Source: Sialis fuliginosa (lineage: Eukaryota; Arthropoda; Insecta; Megaloptera; Sialidae). From it: a stretch of DNA of 64,000 nt. The translations under genes and the position numbers were made by a program. Positions 1-12,199 of the stretch are shown here, piece after piece; position 1 is the stretch's first letter; each line of letters opens with the position of its first letter. The notes below the pieces were generated by a model that was not told the origin of the DNA, did not search any database, and was given only the letters and a program-made list of their open reading frames with translations. The stretch lies in the NCBI GenBank assembly GCA_961205875.1, contig OY540818.1, positions 10,824,761 through 10,888,760 on the forward strand, read 5' to 3'.

Positions 1-2559
1 TAATATTATTAAAAAAAATTGTATTTCCACAATTGCGTTTGTAAATATTAATTAATTGATTTTTTTTAAATATCAGTATATTAGAATATATTCTCTACGC
101 AGTAACGTTTTTAATTTTTTGATTTAAGTTTTTTAAATTGAATAAATAATAAAAAGTAAATTTCGTATTTCCACAATTTTGTTTGTAAATATTAATTAAT
201 TGTTTTTGTGTCAGTACAAATCACAAGAAATAACAATATTATACAATACTAGTTTTCATTTCACATTCATCGATTTTGATATAAAAAAATTCTAATAATT
301 AAATAAAACATTTCCTAGCAAAAAAACACTCTATTTTCTTATACAATTATTGGTTGGTATGTACTTAACAAGTAAATTATATTTGAAACAATTGAACACA
401 AAAGGGCAGTCTTCTATTGGGTAATACTCAACAGACATGTGTCTTATAAGATTTATATAATTGTTTTCAACGTTGGTGATAATGAACCTTCGACGGGAAA
501 GAAATGTGATCGGTGAACATCGAATAGGACGGATTTAATTTAATGAAAATAGATTCGTGATTGCGGTAGGCTGGTTCACCAGGATCGATACAACTAACGA
601 GGATTCGCTTTGGTGATGGTATTCTTGGATTTGAGAGTCGATACATTTGTATCGATTAATTACAGATCTATGTATATGTGGTTTCTATGAATTTTCTTTA
701 TCATAGATAACTTAGTTATCAGACCAATTATATACCAGTTAGTTTAAATAGTATTGAGTTATAATTAGACTTATTAAATAAATTCAAAACTAGAAGATGA
801 AATTCTCATTATTTAACGACGAAATATATAAAAAAAAAATTAATTTGAGATATTACATGTATTTATATATTTAAAAATATTTATGAGAAAAACTTATTAT
901 AATGAAAGAGATAATTACAAACAATGAAATTTATAAGCAATTATTTAAAGTATTTCAAGTAATACGAACTTTTAGTTTTAAACATATTTGTAAAACTTCA
1001 AAACAAAACAAGGAAAATTCTTTGAAAAGAAAAATTAAAGTTTATCTCTTCTTATATTTAAAGCACGCAATCTTTAAATAAGACGTAGCTAGAATCAACT
1101 TCTTTGACTTCAAAATTGAATTGCATTGATTGAAAACTTTAACACAAAATAAAATAACGGAAACTTTAGAATAATCAGAATGTTATTTGTTAACCAAGAT
1201 AAAAAAAAATCAATTCAATAAAATATTCCAATTTTAAAGTTAAATTGATTGACAAGAACATAAGAAAATTGTGTGCAGAATTTTAGGCATATATGCAATT
1301 ACATAATTTACTTTAGCCAAATCTCAGCTTTTTAGGTCAAACGATTTAGTATCTAGAAGGCTGTGATAGGCAAACACAGTGTTAAATCCACAGCTGTTGC
1401 ATTTTTCAAATTTCAGTACAGAACACACTAAAAAAATTGATAGTACATATGTCGAACTTAAGTTCTAAGATTGGAAAACGTATATTTTTTAATATAACTT
1501 ATATTTCGTTCCCAATATATTATTTCTTACGCTTCAGTTCTTTTATAAATATATGTCTTCTTTTAGCGTTTCAGGTTCCCAAAGCTGTTTCAAAATACGA
1601 AAGTATACTATGTTTATATACATAGATTAATCTTTTGTGACGTAATATAATATTGGTTTTCATAAGTAATTCTAATTACAGAATATTTGATGTTATGCAT
1701 CCAAGTGTGAATTTTATATTCGTATTTTAGTAAGATGATATGGAATATAAGGTAATAAAATGATTTGTTAATATATAAATATTATAACGCTGAATAAAAG
1801 TAAATAAACCTAAAAATATTATCCCTTCTGTTCAGAGATATATTTTATTGCAGTAAAAAAAAATTTTGTCAGCGAATTTAAACTTTCTTTACAAGTTCTA
1901 CTGTTAAATAAGCCGTAGACCCGAACATTTTAATTAATTATTCTACAGATCAAGACCTAAGGTAAGCGCTTTCTTTGGATAACCTACACAGGCTTTTCTG
2001 AAGGAAGGAATCTCTTAATTAAAAATATTGCGAAATATAAGAATTTTTACTAACGAAACCATTTATTTTATTCATTTCAAACTTGGAACATGTTTTAATT
2101 AATCATTAAACACAATTTTTTTTCGATAACAAATATGGCTTTCACATGTCCTCATTCACATTCATATCTACCTTTCAGGTAAATTTTTATTAAAAACTAA
2201 TACAGTAATACAGTACATGTAACTATCGTTTGATGAACTAGAATTAAATAAACAAAAATTGAAGCTGTAAATATTCATATAAAAATTTCTAAATTTTTTA
2301 CAGTTAAAAAAAGTCCATAAGCTTATCGCTACTGTTGTTGATCGAACGATAAAGAGAAATTTGCTCAACATGCAGTTTCAACGCCCTATATGTCTTATAC
2401 CTGTGCTCCAAATCGGTTCAGGGTTCGAAACTCTAGAAAAAAAAATATCTTGGCCCTGGTTCCTTAATACGAGCCCATATATGAAAATTAAAACATTTCA
2501 TATAAATATATATATATATTATATATGTATTTTAACTAAGTGATAAAAATATTACCCAC
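1..2559 (-). other. Presumed AKHR intron 2 (left part of window), no exon recognised
   Basis: Downstream of exon 2 in gene direction. I searched by eye for the TM4 exon (a DR[YFW]xAVxxPL-type start) and did not find it, so the intron is at least 2.5 kb. Positions 480-660 are less AT-rich than the rest, but no frame there resembles a GPCR and no inverted ends are visible. Confidence 0.5.
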
Positions 2560-2708
2560 CTGTCAATACTGATGCAGACTAATATGAAGCTGGATAAACA
2601 TAGACCGAACATTCTGAGGAAGGACATTAGTCGGCACATGACGTCACCAGCTTTCCACGACACTGTTGCGTTCCAACCAATCTCCAAAGGCATTAGCAGG
2701 AATGTCAC
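2560..2708 (-). CDS. AKHR: Adipokinetic hormone receptor, coding exon 2 (end of TM2, ECL1, TM3)
   Basis: Continuation of the receptor begun at 18244. The acceptor ttttgcacag|GTGACATTC starts the exon in phase 0. The 49 full codons give the end of TM2 (VTFLLMPLEIGW, with the TM2 proline), ECL1 with an N-A-T sequon at residue 101 and the conserved W106, C113 (the TM3 end of the ECL1-ECL2 disulfide), and TM3 up to SID, where D137 is the D of the DRY-type motif. The arginine codon is split by the donor ACAG|gtgggt at 2559, giving a phase-2 exit. A second GT six bases downstream (TGG|gtaata) would add R and W and is a weaker alternative. Without exon 3 the choice cannot be proven. Codon use is far more GC-rich than the surroundings. 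Confidence 0.9.
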
Positions 2709-2799
2709 CTGTGCAAAAAGATTACATACATGTCTCACTACTATTTACACGTAGCGATCGAATTGCTAGTAAAGAGAAAACTAACTGATATAAAAACAG

Positions 2800-5570
2800 A
2801 TTGTTTACTATTTGTAAATGGGATTTGTACTACTTGTACATAATATAGGTACCTATGTAATGCATAGAAATCAGACACCTTTTAAACTCTAGTAGAAGAA
2901 TCCATTTTTGTAATATTATATCCCATTATTTAATTTCTTGAGGGATTGAAAAAAAGGTAAATATTTACGAATTTTCAAACTTTCAAAAATATTTCATAAA
3001 ATATTTTCGAAAATAGAATATTTAATCAAAACTAAGATTGATTAGAAATTATTTATTTTAAAAATATTAATGATTTAAATCATATTTATCCGATATCACC
3101 TAATAGAATGGAAATTTTCAAAATACATATATTGTTTAATTTAATTTAACTTTATAATTTTTTTATTATCATTTTACATATAAGCCTAGCTGTTCATAAA
3201 CGAAAAAATAAATTCATCTTCTGCCGATTGAAGTACCTAAACATTTGTTTAACAATGTATCATTAAAAAAAACTTTACAATACAGAATTTTGATACTTCA
3301 CTTATAACTTATAACTTCATATACATATTGTAGAAGTTCACTATGTACATAAGAATTTAAATGTTCTTTCATATACATACATTCAAATATTTAACTTCCG
3401 TTTCCGGCTTAGTGATTATCTTCAAAAATAGTAAGTATACATGAACTTTATGTTTAAAATTTCATGCTTGTAAGTTTACCGTTCACGGACCGACAAATAA
3501 AACAGACGTTATTGAATTGTACTTGATTCAGGGACCCTCAAAACGTGTAATTCTGTTAAAATCTAGAGTTGGAATTTTTGTACTATATACAGTAGGTACA
3601 TTTAATATACATACATACGTATAAAATGTAAAACGATTGAAATTATTTTTCTATTAATCTCTTTCCAACGTTGCACATTATTAGTTCTAAAAACTACTCG
3701 CATGTATTGTATACTTATACAATATACACACAGTTAATTTCTTTTTTATGTTTTTTAATAGTTTTATCTGTGTACGTGTTTCGTCTACACTGGAAACTTG
3801 AACTCATCAATCACGCTATTTTCGACATTTGAATGCACTGAATGTGAATAATAGTCGATTATTGATCTAATGGTTTGCATGAATAATGTTTTACTGTCTT
3901 TTGAAAAAGTACGTATAGTGAAAAATTTTGAAGGATCTGGAAGGAATTCATATTTATTTATTTATTTGTTCTAACTATAGTCCTCGCAAGGAGTACGCAA
4001 CTGAAATTTTTACATTGGGTGATCTCCTGAGGATATTTTTTTAACCTTTTTGAAAAGAATTTTTAAGGTTTTCCTTGTACATTTTTTTAAATCTCTCCGA
4101 TTTTATTTGTTAAATTGCAAACATAATAAATTGATTTTCTTCGTTATGAATTCCCCTACAAAAGTAAATAGTTAAAAACCCTATAAGCTTATTACATAAG
4201 AGCGCCTAATTTAAAAACAAAATTTCTTTATAATGGCTGAAAATGCATTTAAAAACAATATTGACTCGTTGATAACCTGTAGGAAAAATAAAGTGAAGGA
4301 AATTTTTTTAATTGTAGATTTTTTTATGTACTCTACGATGGTACTTGGGAAAATTCTATTCAAACTTTTTGTATTAAATTTTTTTAAATTTTGTTTTTAA
4401 AAATTTTTATAATAAAATATAGAGAAAAATAACTTTGGAAAAAATTTTAAAAAGAAAATCAAAATGAATAATTTGTTTTAAAAATATTTATAGAATTTAG
4501 TTTTGTATTCAGAAAACAGAATTTTTATTTTCGCAATGCAACGAGATATCTATAACAAGTTAACAAAAAAAATTACTCCTTCTTTCCAGTTCTTATTTAT
4601 GAAAATGTTCGCTAATATGATTCCATTAATAGAAATCTCGAAATGCTTGTGTAGGTCGACATTAATTCTTATTGTTCTCCTGCCTTTATAAATATTAACT
4701 CTGCAAATCGCACAGACTCAACGGATTTTCTTTATTTTAAATAAATTTAAACACAAAAATGTAACACAACACACAAATCCTAGAATATTTTCTGTGTAAA
4801 TAAGAATTATTTAAACATAAGACAATTTATTTCATTATGAATATGTTACACATATAATATATGACAGCATACATGAAAAAATGTTCATGAATGAATAGGA
4901 TAGGATATAAGATTTGAAGAATTTGAAATATAAATGTTTCTGATAATAATATTTTGTGGATTACGTGACAGAATCTTCTAGTTCATTTCATCTTGTAAAG
5001 GTCACATTTTCAAGAAAGCTTAGTCAAGTTTTATATTTTTAGTCAATGAAATCCCTAACGTTTTGAAACTTTAAGTTGAACTATCGATGCTTTATTTCAT
5101 GTCATGTTATCTTCGACTTCACTAGCGTGTATTTTGAAAATCTGCGATGGTTGCTTTAAAATGTAATCACTACATTCCTATTACGGTGTCAGTAATTATG
5201 GTCAAATTACATCAATATTACAATTTAATATTCGTTTAATTTTTATACAGTTTTATTAGCGAATATAATTTATATATTTATTTTTCTTATATTCGCGATA
5301 AATACTGTAAAAATACACTGATTTGAACTATGTTTTGTCTTAGCGAGTACCTTAGATCTAATAATTGAACAGTTATAATAAAAGTTAATTAAAAAGAATA
5401 ATATTTTATTTAGTTATTAGGAAAGTATATTTGGAAATTTGTAGGACTTTTTTTATATAATGAAAACACTTAAGACAATTTTCCTTTTTTAGCACAATTT
5501 TAGTACAATTTTTATTTGTAGAAAATATATTTTATATACATGTATTACTAAAACATAAAAACCCAAAAAA
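2800..5570. other. AT-rich intronic sequence, nothing recognised
   Basis: Low-complexity A/T runs and short chance frames only. No inverted ends, splice-bounded open frame or RNA gene could be supported here. Confidence 0.5.
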
Positions 5571-5580
5571 CAGATATAAT

Positions 5581-5628
5581 ACCCGGTGGGCTGGCCTTTT
5601 TTTAAAACCCGGGTTTTTGCCAACCCTG
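5581..5628 (-). mobile_element. Solo terminus of a hAT-like transposon
   Basis: Reading the minus strand from 5628, the sequence begins CAGGGTTGGCAAAAACCCGG and continues into a T-run and a GC-rich GGCCAGCCCACCGGG segment. This is the typical form of hAT-type ends, which start CAGGGNTGGC. No matching second end was found within the next few kilobases, so it looks like a truncated copy. Confidence 0.45.
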
Positions 5629-5639
5629 ATCAGAGTAGA

Positions 5640-7460
5640 TAAATAACAAGAATATTATTACTGTTAAAACGGTACTAAACAAATCTGTATATTTTAACTA
5701 TCAAAACTCTCAGGTGAGCTGGAACGTGTTCTAGGAAAAACAAATCAAATTTTAAGCTTTCATAATAATACTTAAACTCCTAGTGATGGCGCCCTTTTCC
5801 ATGATATGGTTAATTAAGCAAATTTAATGTTTAATTTACTTTTTTATTAATTAAAAATTATATAAAATTAAATTAATCCTCCAAAAATGATCTTTAAAAC
5901 AACAATATAATTGTAAATAAGATAACATGAAGGATATAAAACTTGTGACCTCATAAAATAATTTAATAGCTTTTAGTTTCATAACATACAAATAAATAGT
6001 TACTGAGTAATACATGTATCTAGCACCATCCACCAATCAGTTATTTTAAAAAATCGTTGTTAGGTATATGAGACTTAACACCACCACTATAGGCTTAAAA
6101 TATAATTCACAACATTTTTGGTCAATATGTTATATCTACTAGAGTGAAGTTTATTAGAGAAATTAATTTTTCCCAAACTCTAAACCGTATTATTGTTGTA
6201 AACAACAACTTCTCTGATAATAAAATGTTAATATCTTGTTTTAATCCTCATTCCTGCAACAGATGATGATAAAATTAATGTCCATTGTACAATCGCTTTT
6301 CCAGACGATTAACAATACTACTGATGCATCATTAAATGCATGTGTCACTTTGTTAACTTTCAGCAGTATTCCATTCAGAACACCAAAGAACAATGGTGCA
6401 AGCTGATCGTTTCAAAATAAAACTTAAAAATAACAATCGTTCTAAATGGAATGATTTTTGAAAGAAAACATTGTCAAGTTTTCACATTGAAGCTAAATAA
6501 AGAAAAGTGATTTTTATTTTATATCTTATTGTATGAGTATGTTGAACTTTTAGAAAAATTTAATTATTTTATGTCAATTATTAACCCAGATTTATTTTGA
6601 CATTTTTAGAAATCCAACTTTGTCAGTTGTCATATATGATATAAAATATACAAATTAGTATTTATTTATTTATTTAATTTTTTAAATATCACATTTTAAT
6701 AAATTTTATAATAAAGATTACATCAAATTGATATCATTAAAAATTACAAAATTTTAATTCATATTATTAATAGCAGCTATTCAACTCTTTTATTATATAT
6801 ATTTAATCTCGTTCATATAATGTATTATAAATATTTATACACCCAAATAATATATCTTATATTAGATATAGTATACGTATCTTCTTTGAAGATGTAAGAC
6901 GCAATTTTTCCACAAATAAAAGTGTAAATTAAAAGACTAATTACATAGAAATACTCCCGAGGTTACACACAATCATATCATCCGCATATACTACATTGAC
7001 ATTGCCTTACGAATCAGATGAGAGCTACGAAAACTCTTATTCAACAAGGTTGAGGTTTAATGCACCAAAATATTTACATATACAACTGATGCAAAAAAAA
7101 ATAGTTAATCAAGTATGCTATTTTAATCAAAAAACTTTATAATATGAATAATAAAGCTAAAAAAATTGTGCTTTTTCAGGAGATGCGTTTAAAGATTTGA
7201 ATTGGTATTACTTTATATGATAATTTTCAAATATATTTATTCTCTCTCTTTGTTAGTTAGGTTAGAAGCTCAGATATGTCGTTCTTGCTGTATAAAGTTA
7301 ATATATGAACTGTTTTTCTTGTATAAACAACTCAAAATTACGTTGTTACAGCAAATGAGCGATATATACATATAATGTTAAAAAATCATTGATTTACAGT
7401 TTTATTAGGAAATATTAAGAAAAATACAATTTTTTTAAATTTATCAAAATTGTTTTTTTA
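5640..7460. other. AT-rich intronic sequence, nothing recognised
   Basis: No supported gene, RNA or bounded repeat. The longest open frame here (5851-6036, minus) has no family resemblance and ordinary AT-rich composition. Confidence 0.5.
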
Positions 7461-7470
7461 CCTGTAAAAC

Positions 7471-7940
7471 AATATAAAAATATATATGTTTAGGCAGAGT
7501 CATATTTGAAAATTTAGAATTTGCTCGTTTTATTAATTTCAAAGTAGATATATCACTGATCAAAAGTCACATTAATTAACCATGTATTGAATGATCATTT
7601 GAAGTTTTGTGAACCATGAATAACCTTTATTAAACGTAATTTTAATTAAACAAACATTTTACGTATTGCATTATTGATTTTTACCCTTTACTAAGCAATT
7701 ATTTTTAATTTAAAAGTTTCTAATTAAATAAGATGTTTCAAACTGTCTTCAAGTTTATTAATTAATATTTTAACTTTACATTTAATATTGGAGATATTCA
7801 TCTGAAATTAAATTAATACATATACATGGTTAATTAATGTGACTTTTGATCAGTGATATACCTACTTTGAAATTAATAAAACGAGCTAATTCTAAACATT
7901 TAAATATGACTCTGCCTAAACATATAAATTTTTATATTAT
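7471..7940. mobile_element. Foldback element with ~115-bp arms
   Basis: Left arm 7471-7586 (contains GTTTAGGCAGAGTCATATTT and CACTGATCAAAAGTCACATT) recurs inverted at 7823-7940 (contains AATGTGACTTTTGATCAGTG and GACTCTGCCTAAACATA). The loop is about 235 bp. Arms differ at a modest number of sites. There is no coding capacity, so this is a non-autonomous foldback or MITE. Superfamily unresolved, since no clear TSD is visible. Confidence 0.75.
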
Positions 7941-8202
7941 ACAATTATTAATTATTTTTAATTAATTGAAAAAAAAAATTTTAATTTACAAAATAAACTT
8001 TGAAAGAACCTATTTTTCAAAATGCTGTGAGGCAAGTTAATAAAAAGTTAATTTAAATGTTTTAGAAACTGACAAAGACAGTTGCTAAAATAGGATAAAA
8101 GTAAGGAAATAATGACCTCTAGTTTAAAGCTTCCGTGCCTTACAAAAGAAGTTAAAAAATTCTATATTAATTTGTACTATATCTACTATACTATAAACAT
8201 AG

Positions 8203-8228
8203 TAAAAAAAAAAAATATATATATATAT
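8203..8228. repeat. Poly-A/(AT)n microsatellite
   Basis: A-run followed directly by an AT dinucleotide run, just before the dispersed repeat starting near 8285. Confidence 0.7.
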
Positions 8229-8284
8229 CTCTTCCTTAGAAGAGCAGGAGTCCCACAACTTTTATACTAGTCCTACATCTCCTA

Positions 8285-8606
8285 ATTTCGATATACTATG
8301 GGCATCGGAAGTCGTCTGCCACCATAAAGGTCAGAATCGCTTACAACAGATTTAAAAATATTAAAATCACAAATATACGTCCATTTCATTAATTAATTTT
8401 ATACCAATTTAACATATTTAAATACTAAAATTTGGAATATCAAATATTTATTGCCACAAAATTTACTTATACAATAGTAAATGAGTTTCAAAATATCTGT
8501 CTTTGTTTGATACATGGAGTAATGATTTAAATATTATAATAATCAAATGGGAGGAGCCTACTAAGTTTTTTATAAGCGAATTTAAATGAAAACTGATCGA
8601 CTCTAC
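8285..8606 (+). repeat. Dispersed repeat, copy 1
   Basis: Shares long collinear blocks with 18660-19075: TACTATGGG..TC.GAAGTC.TCTGC at the left, CATTTCATTAATTAATTTTA and ATTTAAATACTAAAATT in the middle, and ATTATAATAATCAAATGGGA at the right. Same orientation in both places. No terminal inverted repeat or coding capacity is visible, so the class is unknown. Confidence 0.7.
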
Positions 8607-8619
8607 CTTCACCCTGTAA

Positions 8620-10390
8620 CAGCTCATCAAAAATTACAATTAGCATTTCGCATCATCCACGAAAAATTATAATTATCACGCTCATAAACAACTTAAATCA
8701 ACTATACGTCATCAAAATGTAAAGCTTTTGATTTCATAAAGCATTAGCAAACAAAACGATTTACTTATTTATCACGAAATATATTGTACATGATATATCC
8801 TAAAACTTTGGAAATTATTTCTACAGAAAACTTAGTTTTCCGGTATTAATAAATTAATTATTTTATGTACAGATGTGAAGTTGTATTTAATTAAACAGAA
8901 CTTTTTAATTTTATATCGCCAGATTTAATAAGCTGAAATTTACAATGTGCTGAAGTTTTATCATAGATATTATTAATTAGTTTTCTAAACGATCCAGTTA
9001 ATTTGTTTTTCATTATTTATGAGACCGACAGACATATATGCACACAAATAATCTGGTAAGGAAAAAGGAGAACATTTTTTTCAACTTTCAGAAGATATCA
9101 CATGGCTTACCTTATGGCGAGGAAGCAGAAAAAATAAATTTTAAATGTATATTCGTTAAAACTGCCAATACTAATATGATTATAAATTTAAAATTTGGAT
9201 TAACTATCTAATTTTGTTTCCAAAATATAAATAGTTTTAATTAAAATATAATTACAAAAATGTCTTGTATATTTTAATCGTTTATTTTTCAAAAAATAGC
9301 GTAAAATTAACCTACTTTCACCCCTGCTATTAACAAAAAAATATATCATGTAAAAATTGTTTAATACAATGATTTAACATGTAATAAGAAGTAACTTCAA
9401 CACAAAAAGTATATTCAACGAGTGAAATATTAAAAAAGAAAATTGATTTATTATAACCTTGTTACTACAGCGGAAGTACTATATAGGTAAGAAAATTTCA
9501 GGTCATAATTTGAAACAATATCTTTCCAGGAAATATGTGAATAAATTTGAATTAATTTCACACTAAAGCATTTAAGGATATAGTAGGAGTTAGTAGGATA
9601 CTTCTACACAATTAATCCTAAGCCCTTGGTGTAGGAATTTCAATATCCCTTTGCGTTGTCGGAAATTTGAACGTTTCTAAAAGGACCGTATTTATTTCGG
9701 CCTTGATGTAATGTTATATACATAGATAACAAGTTTTATTTGAACGATAAGACTCTTGATTATATGGCGGGCACTAATTGTAAGAGAAGTCGATTTTTCG
9801 AATTGTTTAGTATTTTTATTTATCATTAACTTCCACGCCATGTCACGAATATTGTGATTTTTTTATTTTATATATTCATAAATGAATGTTTCTCCGAATA
9901 ATTTATTTAAAATATACTTACTTATTTAAAGTTATAATATTTAAAGTTTGAAATTTAAATTAAAATGTTACATTTTACGAAACTTGTTATAGGCATCCTT
10001 TTTATTTAAAGTTACCTTAATACTTGTTAAATAGTTCAGAAAACAATACCTGTTTTTGACGTCTATTGTTTGTACTCATATATAGGGGAAAGTAGAAATG
10101 AAATTCTTTGAAATCTTGCAAAATTCGATTATTTGTACTTCAGTTAAAGTGACATTTAAAAATATTTTAATCTAGAAAATACAGCGCGTATACAAATGAA
10201 CATATACATTTTAAACAATATTGGTTTCTTAAATTATGTTCCTCTACATTTAGATCTTCATAGTTCAATTTAAAAGCATGAAACCAATAACTTAATAAAT
10301 AAATACATATATGTATGTACTACTGAATAGTTAAAGGACTTCAAAGCCTAAACATGTCTCCTATATCCATATTTTATTAGTTCTAATCAA
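8620..10390. other. AT-rich intronic sequence, nothing recognised
   Basis: Short chance frames and A/T runs only. A purine/GC-richer strip near 9590-9690 has no recognisable domain, terminus or RNA fold. Confidence 0.45.
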
Positions 10391-10503
10391 TGTTACAGCA
10401 CATGTCCACATTACTCCCGCTGGAGCGGTAACGACTCCCACTAGATACTCCAATATCTGGTCGAATGAAATATTTATCCAATCGCTCTAAATGCTATTAC
10501 TTC

Positions 10504-10511
10504 TGACGTCA
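10504..10511. promoter_or_regulatory. Perfect CRE palindrome (TGACGTCA) in intron 1
   Basis: TGACGTCA runs directly into CAGCTG, an E-box. It sits in a short block (about 10395-10560) that is less AT-rich than the surrounding intron. The match to the CREB/ATF consensus is exact, but one 8-mer in 64 kb is weak evidence for function. A second TGACGTCA at 2639-2646 lies within coding exon 2 and is probably coincidental. Confidence 0.2.
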
Positions 10512-10744
10512 GCTGCCAATATTCGATAGAATTAATGTCGTAATTTGCATGAAACATAGGTCGATTTTAGAAATACGTTACTGTGTACTTGCCATTCAAT
10601 TTTCAGGTTGTATTATTGTATTACAAAGCATTGCTTTATTGGTTGAAGGTAAAGTAGGAAATTGTAAAATTGATAAATAGGAATTTATATTGATGGAATA
10701 ATATAATAGAAATGCAGAAGCCATACACTCGGTCTAAAGAGACC

Positions 10745-12192
10745 AATAGGGTGATTCCATTGAAATGCTACATAGCAGGCTTAATGTTAAAATTGGATTG
10801 TCATTAAGATTTATTGTTTAAGTTTTTTTTTCTGGCAGAATCATTTTGTTTTAGTTGAATACAATTTGAAGTTCTTCGGTTGTTAATTAACTCTTTCATT
10901 AAAATTGTGTATTCAAATTATATTGTTAAATTTAAAGTTTTAAGCAAATAATTGTGTACCGATGTCTAGTGAACAAGTTAGTAGTGATAATAAAATAATT
11001 ATTAAGTTAATATTAAAGGAAGAACGTTAGCTTTATGTTTTCTTACCTATTTTTACATTTATTCTATAAAAACACCTCAAATAATGCACCGATTGTAAAT
11101 GTAACATGAGTGACCGATATTTAACTCTCCAAAAAATGGATTATTATTACTAAAACATGAAGCTGTTATTAATTAAACCTGTAAGACATTATAGTCCAGG
11201 CTGTGGAGGCTAAAGCAGATTGTATTTAGGTATAGTTTTGTTACTTACAGGATTATTTACAAATAGGAACAAATACAAACAGAGATTTTACAAAAACTTT
11301 TATTGTTAATCAAAGACAAGCGTGATTCAGATCTTGGCTTCTGGGTGTAAGCCGCGTCGGTTTGGTCGTGTTATCGGCCAATGTTTCGTCATACATTGCA
11401 GTGGACATCTTCAGGGCTTTTCTGAAAGTGCCTCAAGACTTGTATGATAAGCATGATTCCATTATTAACAATTTAATAAAACAAAAACAATTAAAGATTT
11501 CAGGTTTTAATTTTATGTGAATGTTATGTACTACAAAATTTTTATTTTTCAGGGGTATCAACGTTATTATTAGTTATTACAGCTTAAAAAAGTATGTTTT
11601 AGCAATTTTTTCAGTGTAGCAGATAACAAATGATTTTTTTAAATTTTTTTTCAAAAAAGAAGTTGTAGGGAATTTTATAGCGAATAACTTTTATTTGAAA
11701 CTTGTTTTTATATAATACTTATTCAGACTTATTTAGCAAAAATCAGAAAATCTGAAGAATTTTGTAATTGAACCATGGTTTACTCCAAAATCGGAGCAAA
11801 CTTATTGTATTATTCTAAACCACATTTGTAACAAATCCTGTAACAAAACTGTACCTAAAAATTCCTAAATAAAATAATAATTATAATTATATAAATAATA
11901 AAAACGTACCTATATTTGATTTTTAATTTTTTTTTCAGAACAGACTTTTGTATGAGTTCGTAGTAACCCAAGAAATTACGTCGCAAAATGTAATATGAGT
12001 TTACCAACTTTTATATTATTAAAAACCAAAATAAAACATGTGTAACTCAAAGTAATATGATACACACATTCTTTGTTTATTTTAGAATTCATGAGGAGGA
12101 TTCATTTACTTAATTAATAATACACATACATATAGTTAATTGTAATCGGCAGTATAAATGTAACAGAAGTTACCGCGGAATCACCCAATAGG
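10745..12192. mobile_element. Possible ~1.4-kb non-autonomous DNA transposon
   Basis: The ends ACCAATAGGGTGATTCC (left) and, on the opposite strand, ACCTATTGGGTGATTCC (right, 12177-12193) are inverted copies. Subterminal sequence also repeats: GTAAATGTAACATGAGTGACCG near 11095 and TATAAATGTAACAGAAGTTACCG near 12155. No transposase frame is present. Arms at 11223-11272 and 11817-11860 form an internal inverted repeat enclosing a hammerhead-like segment, suggesting a nested insertion. Boundaries and superfamily are uncertain. Confidence 0.4.
11325..11436 (-). mobile_element. Penelope-type terminal fragment with hammerhead-like core
   Basis: On the minus strand, CTGAAGA (11414-11408) is followed by a short hairpin region and then GAAACATTGG (11387 downward). 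This is the CUGANGA...GAAAC order of the minimal hammerhead ribozymes found in Penelope-like elements. Helix II is decayed: GUC/GAC pairs at its base but inner pairs are lost. The surrounding strip (to about 11325) is much more GC-rich than the intron. No Penelope coding remnant is attached. Confidence 0.5.
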
Positions 12193-12199
12193 TTTTGTC

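Noticed and set aside
480-660. AKHR exon 3 in the less AT-rich block
   Set aside because: No minus-strand frame there gives a TM4/ICL2 sequence, and no acceptor matching a phase-2 entry with GPCR motifs was found.
2421-2432. GGGTTCGAAACTC, resembling a tRNA B box
   Set aside because: No A box or cloverleaf arms at the right distance on either strand.
2639-2646. TGACGTCA (CRE) in AKHR exon 2
   Set aside because: It falls in codons for G-D-V-M, which are explained by the protein sequence.
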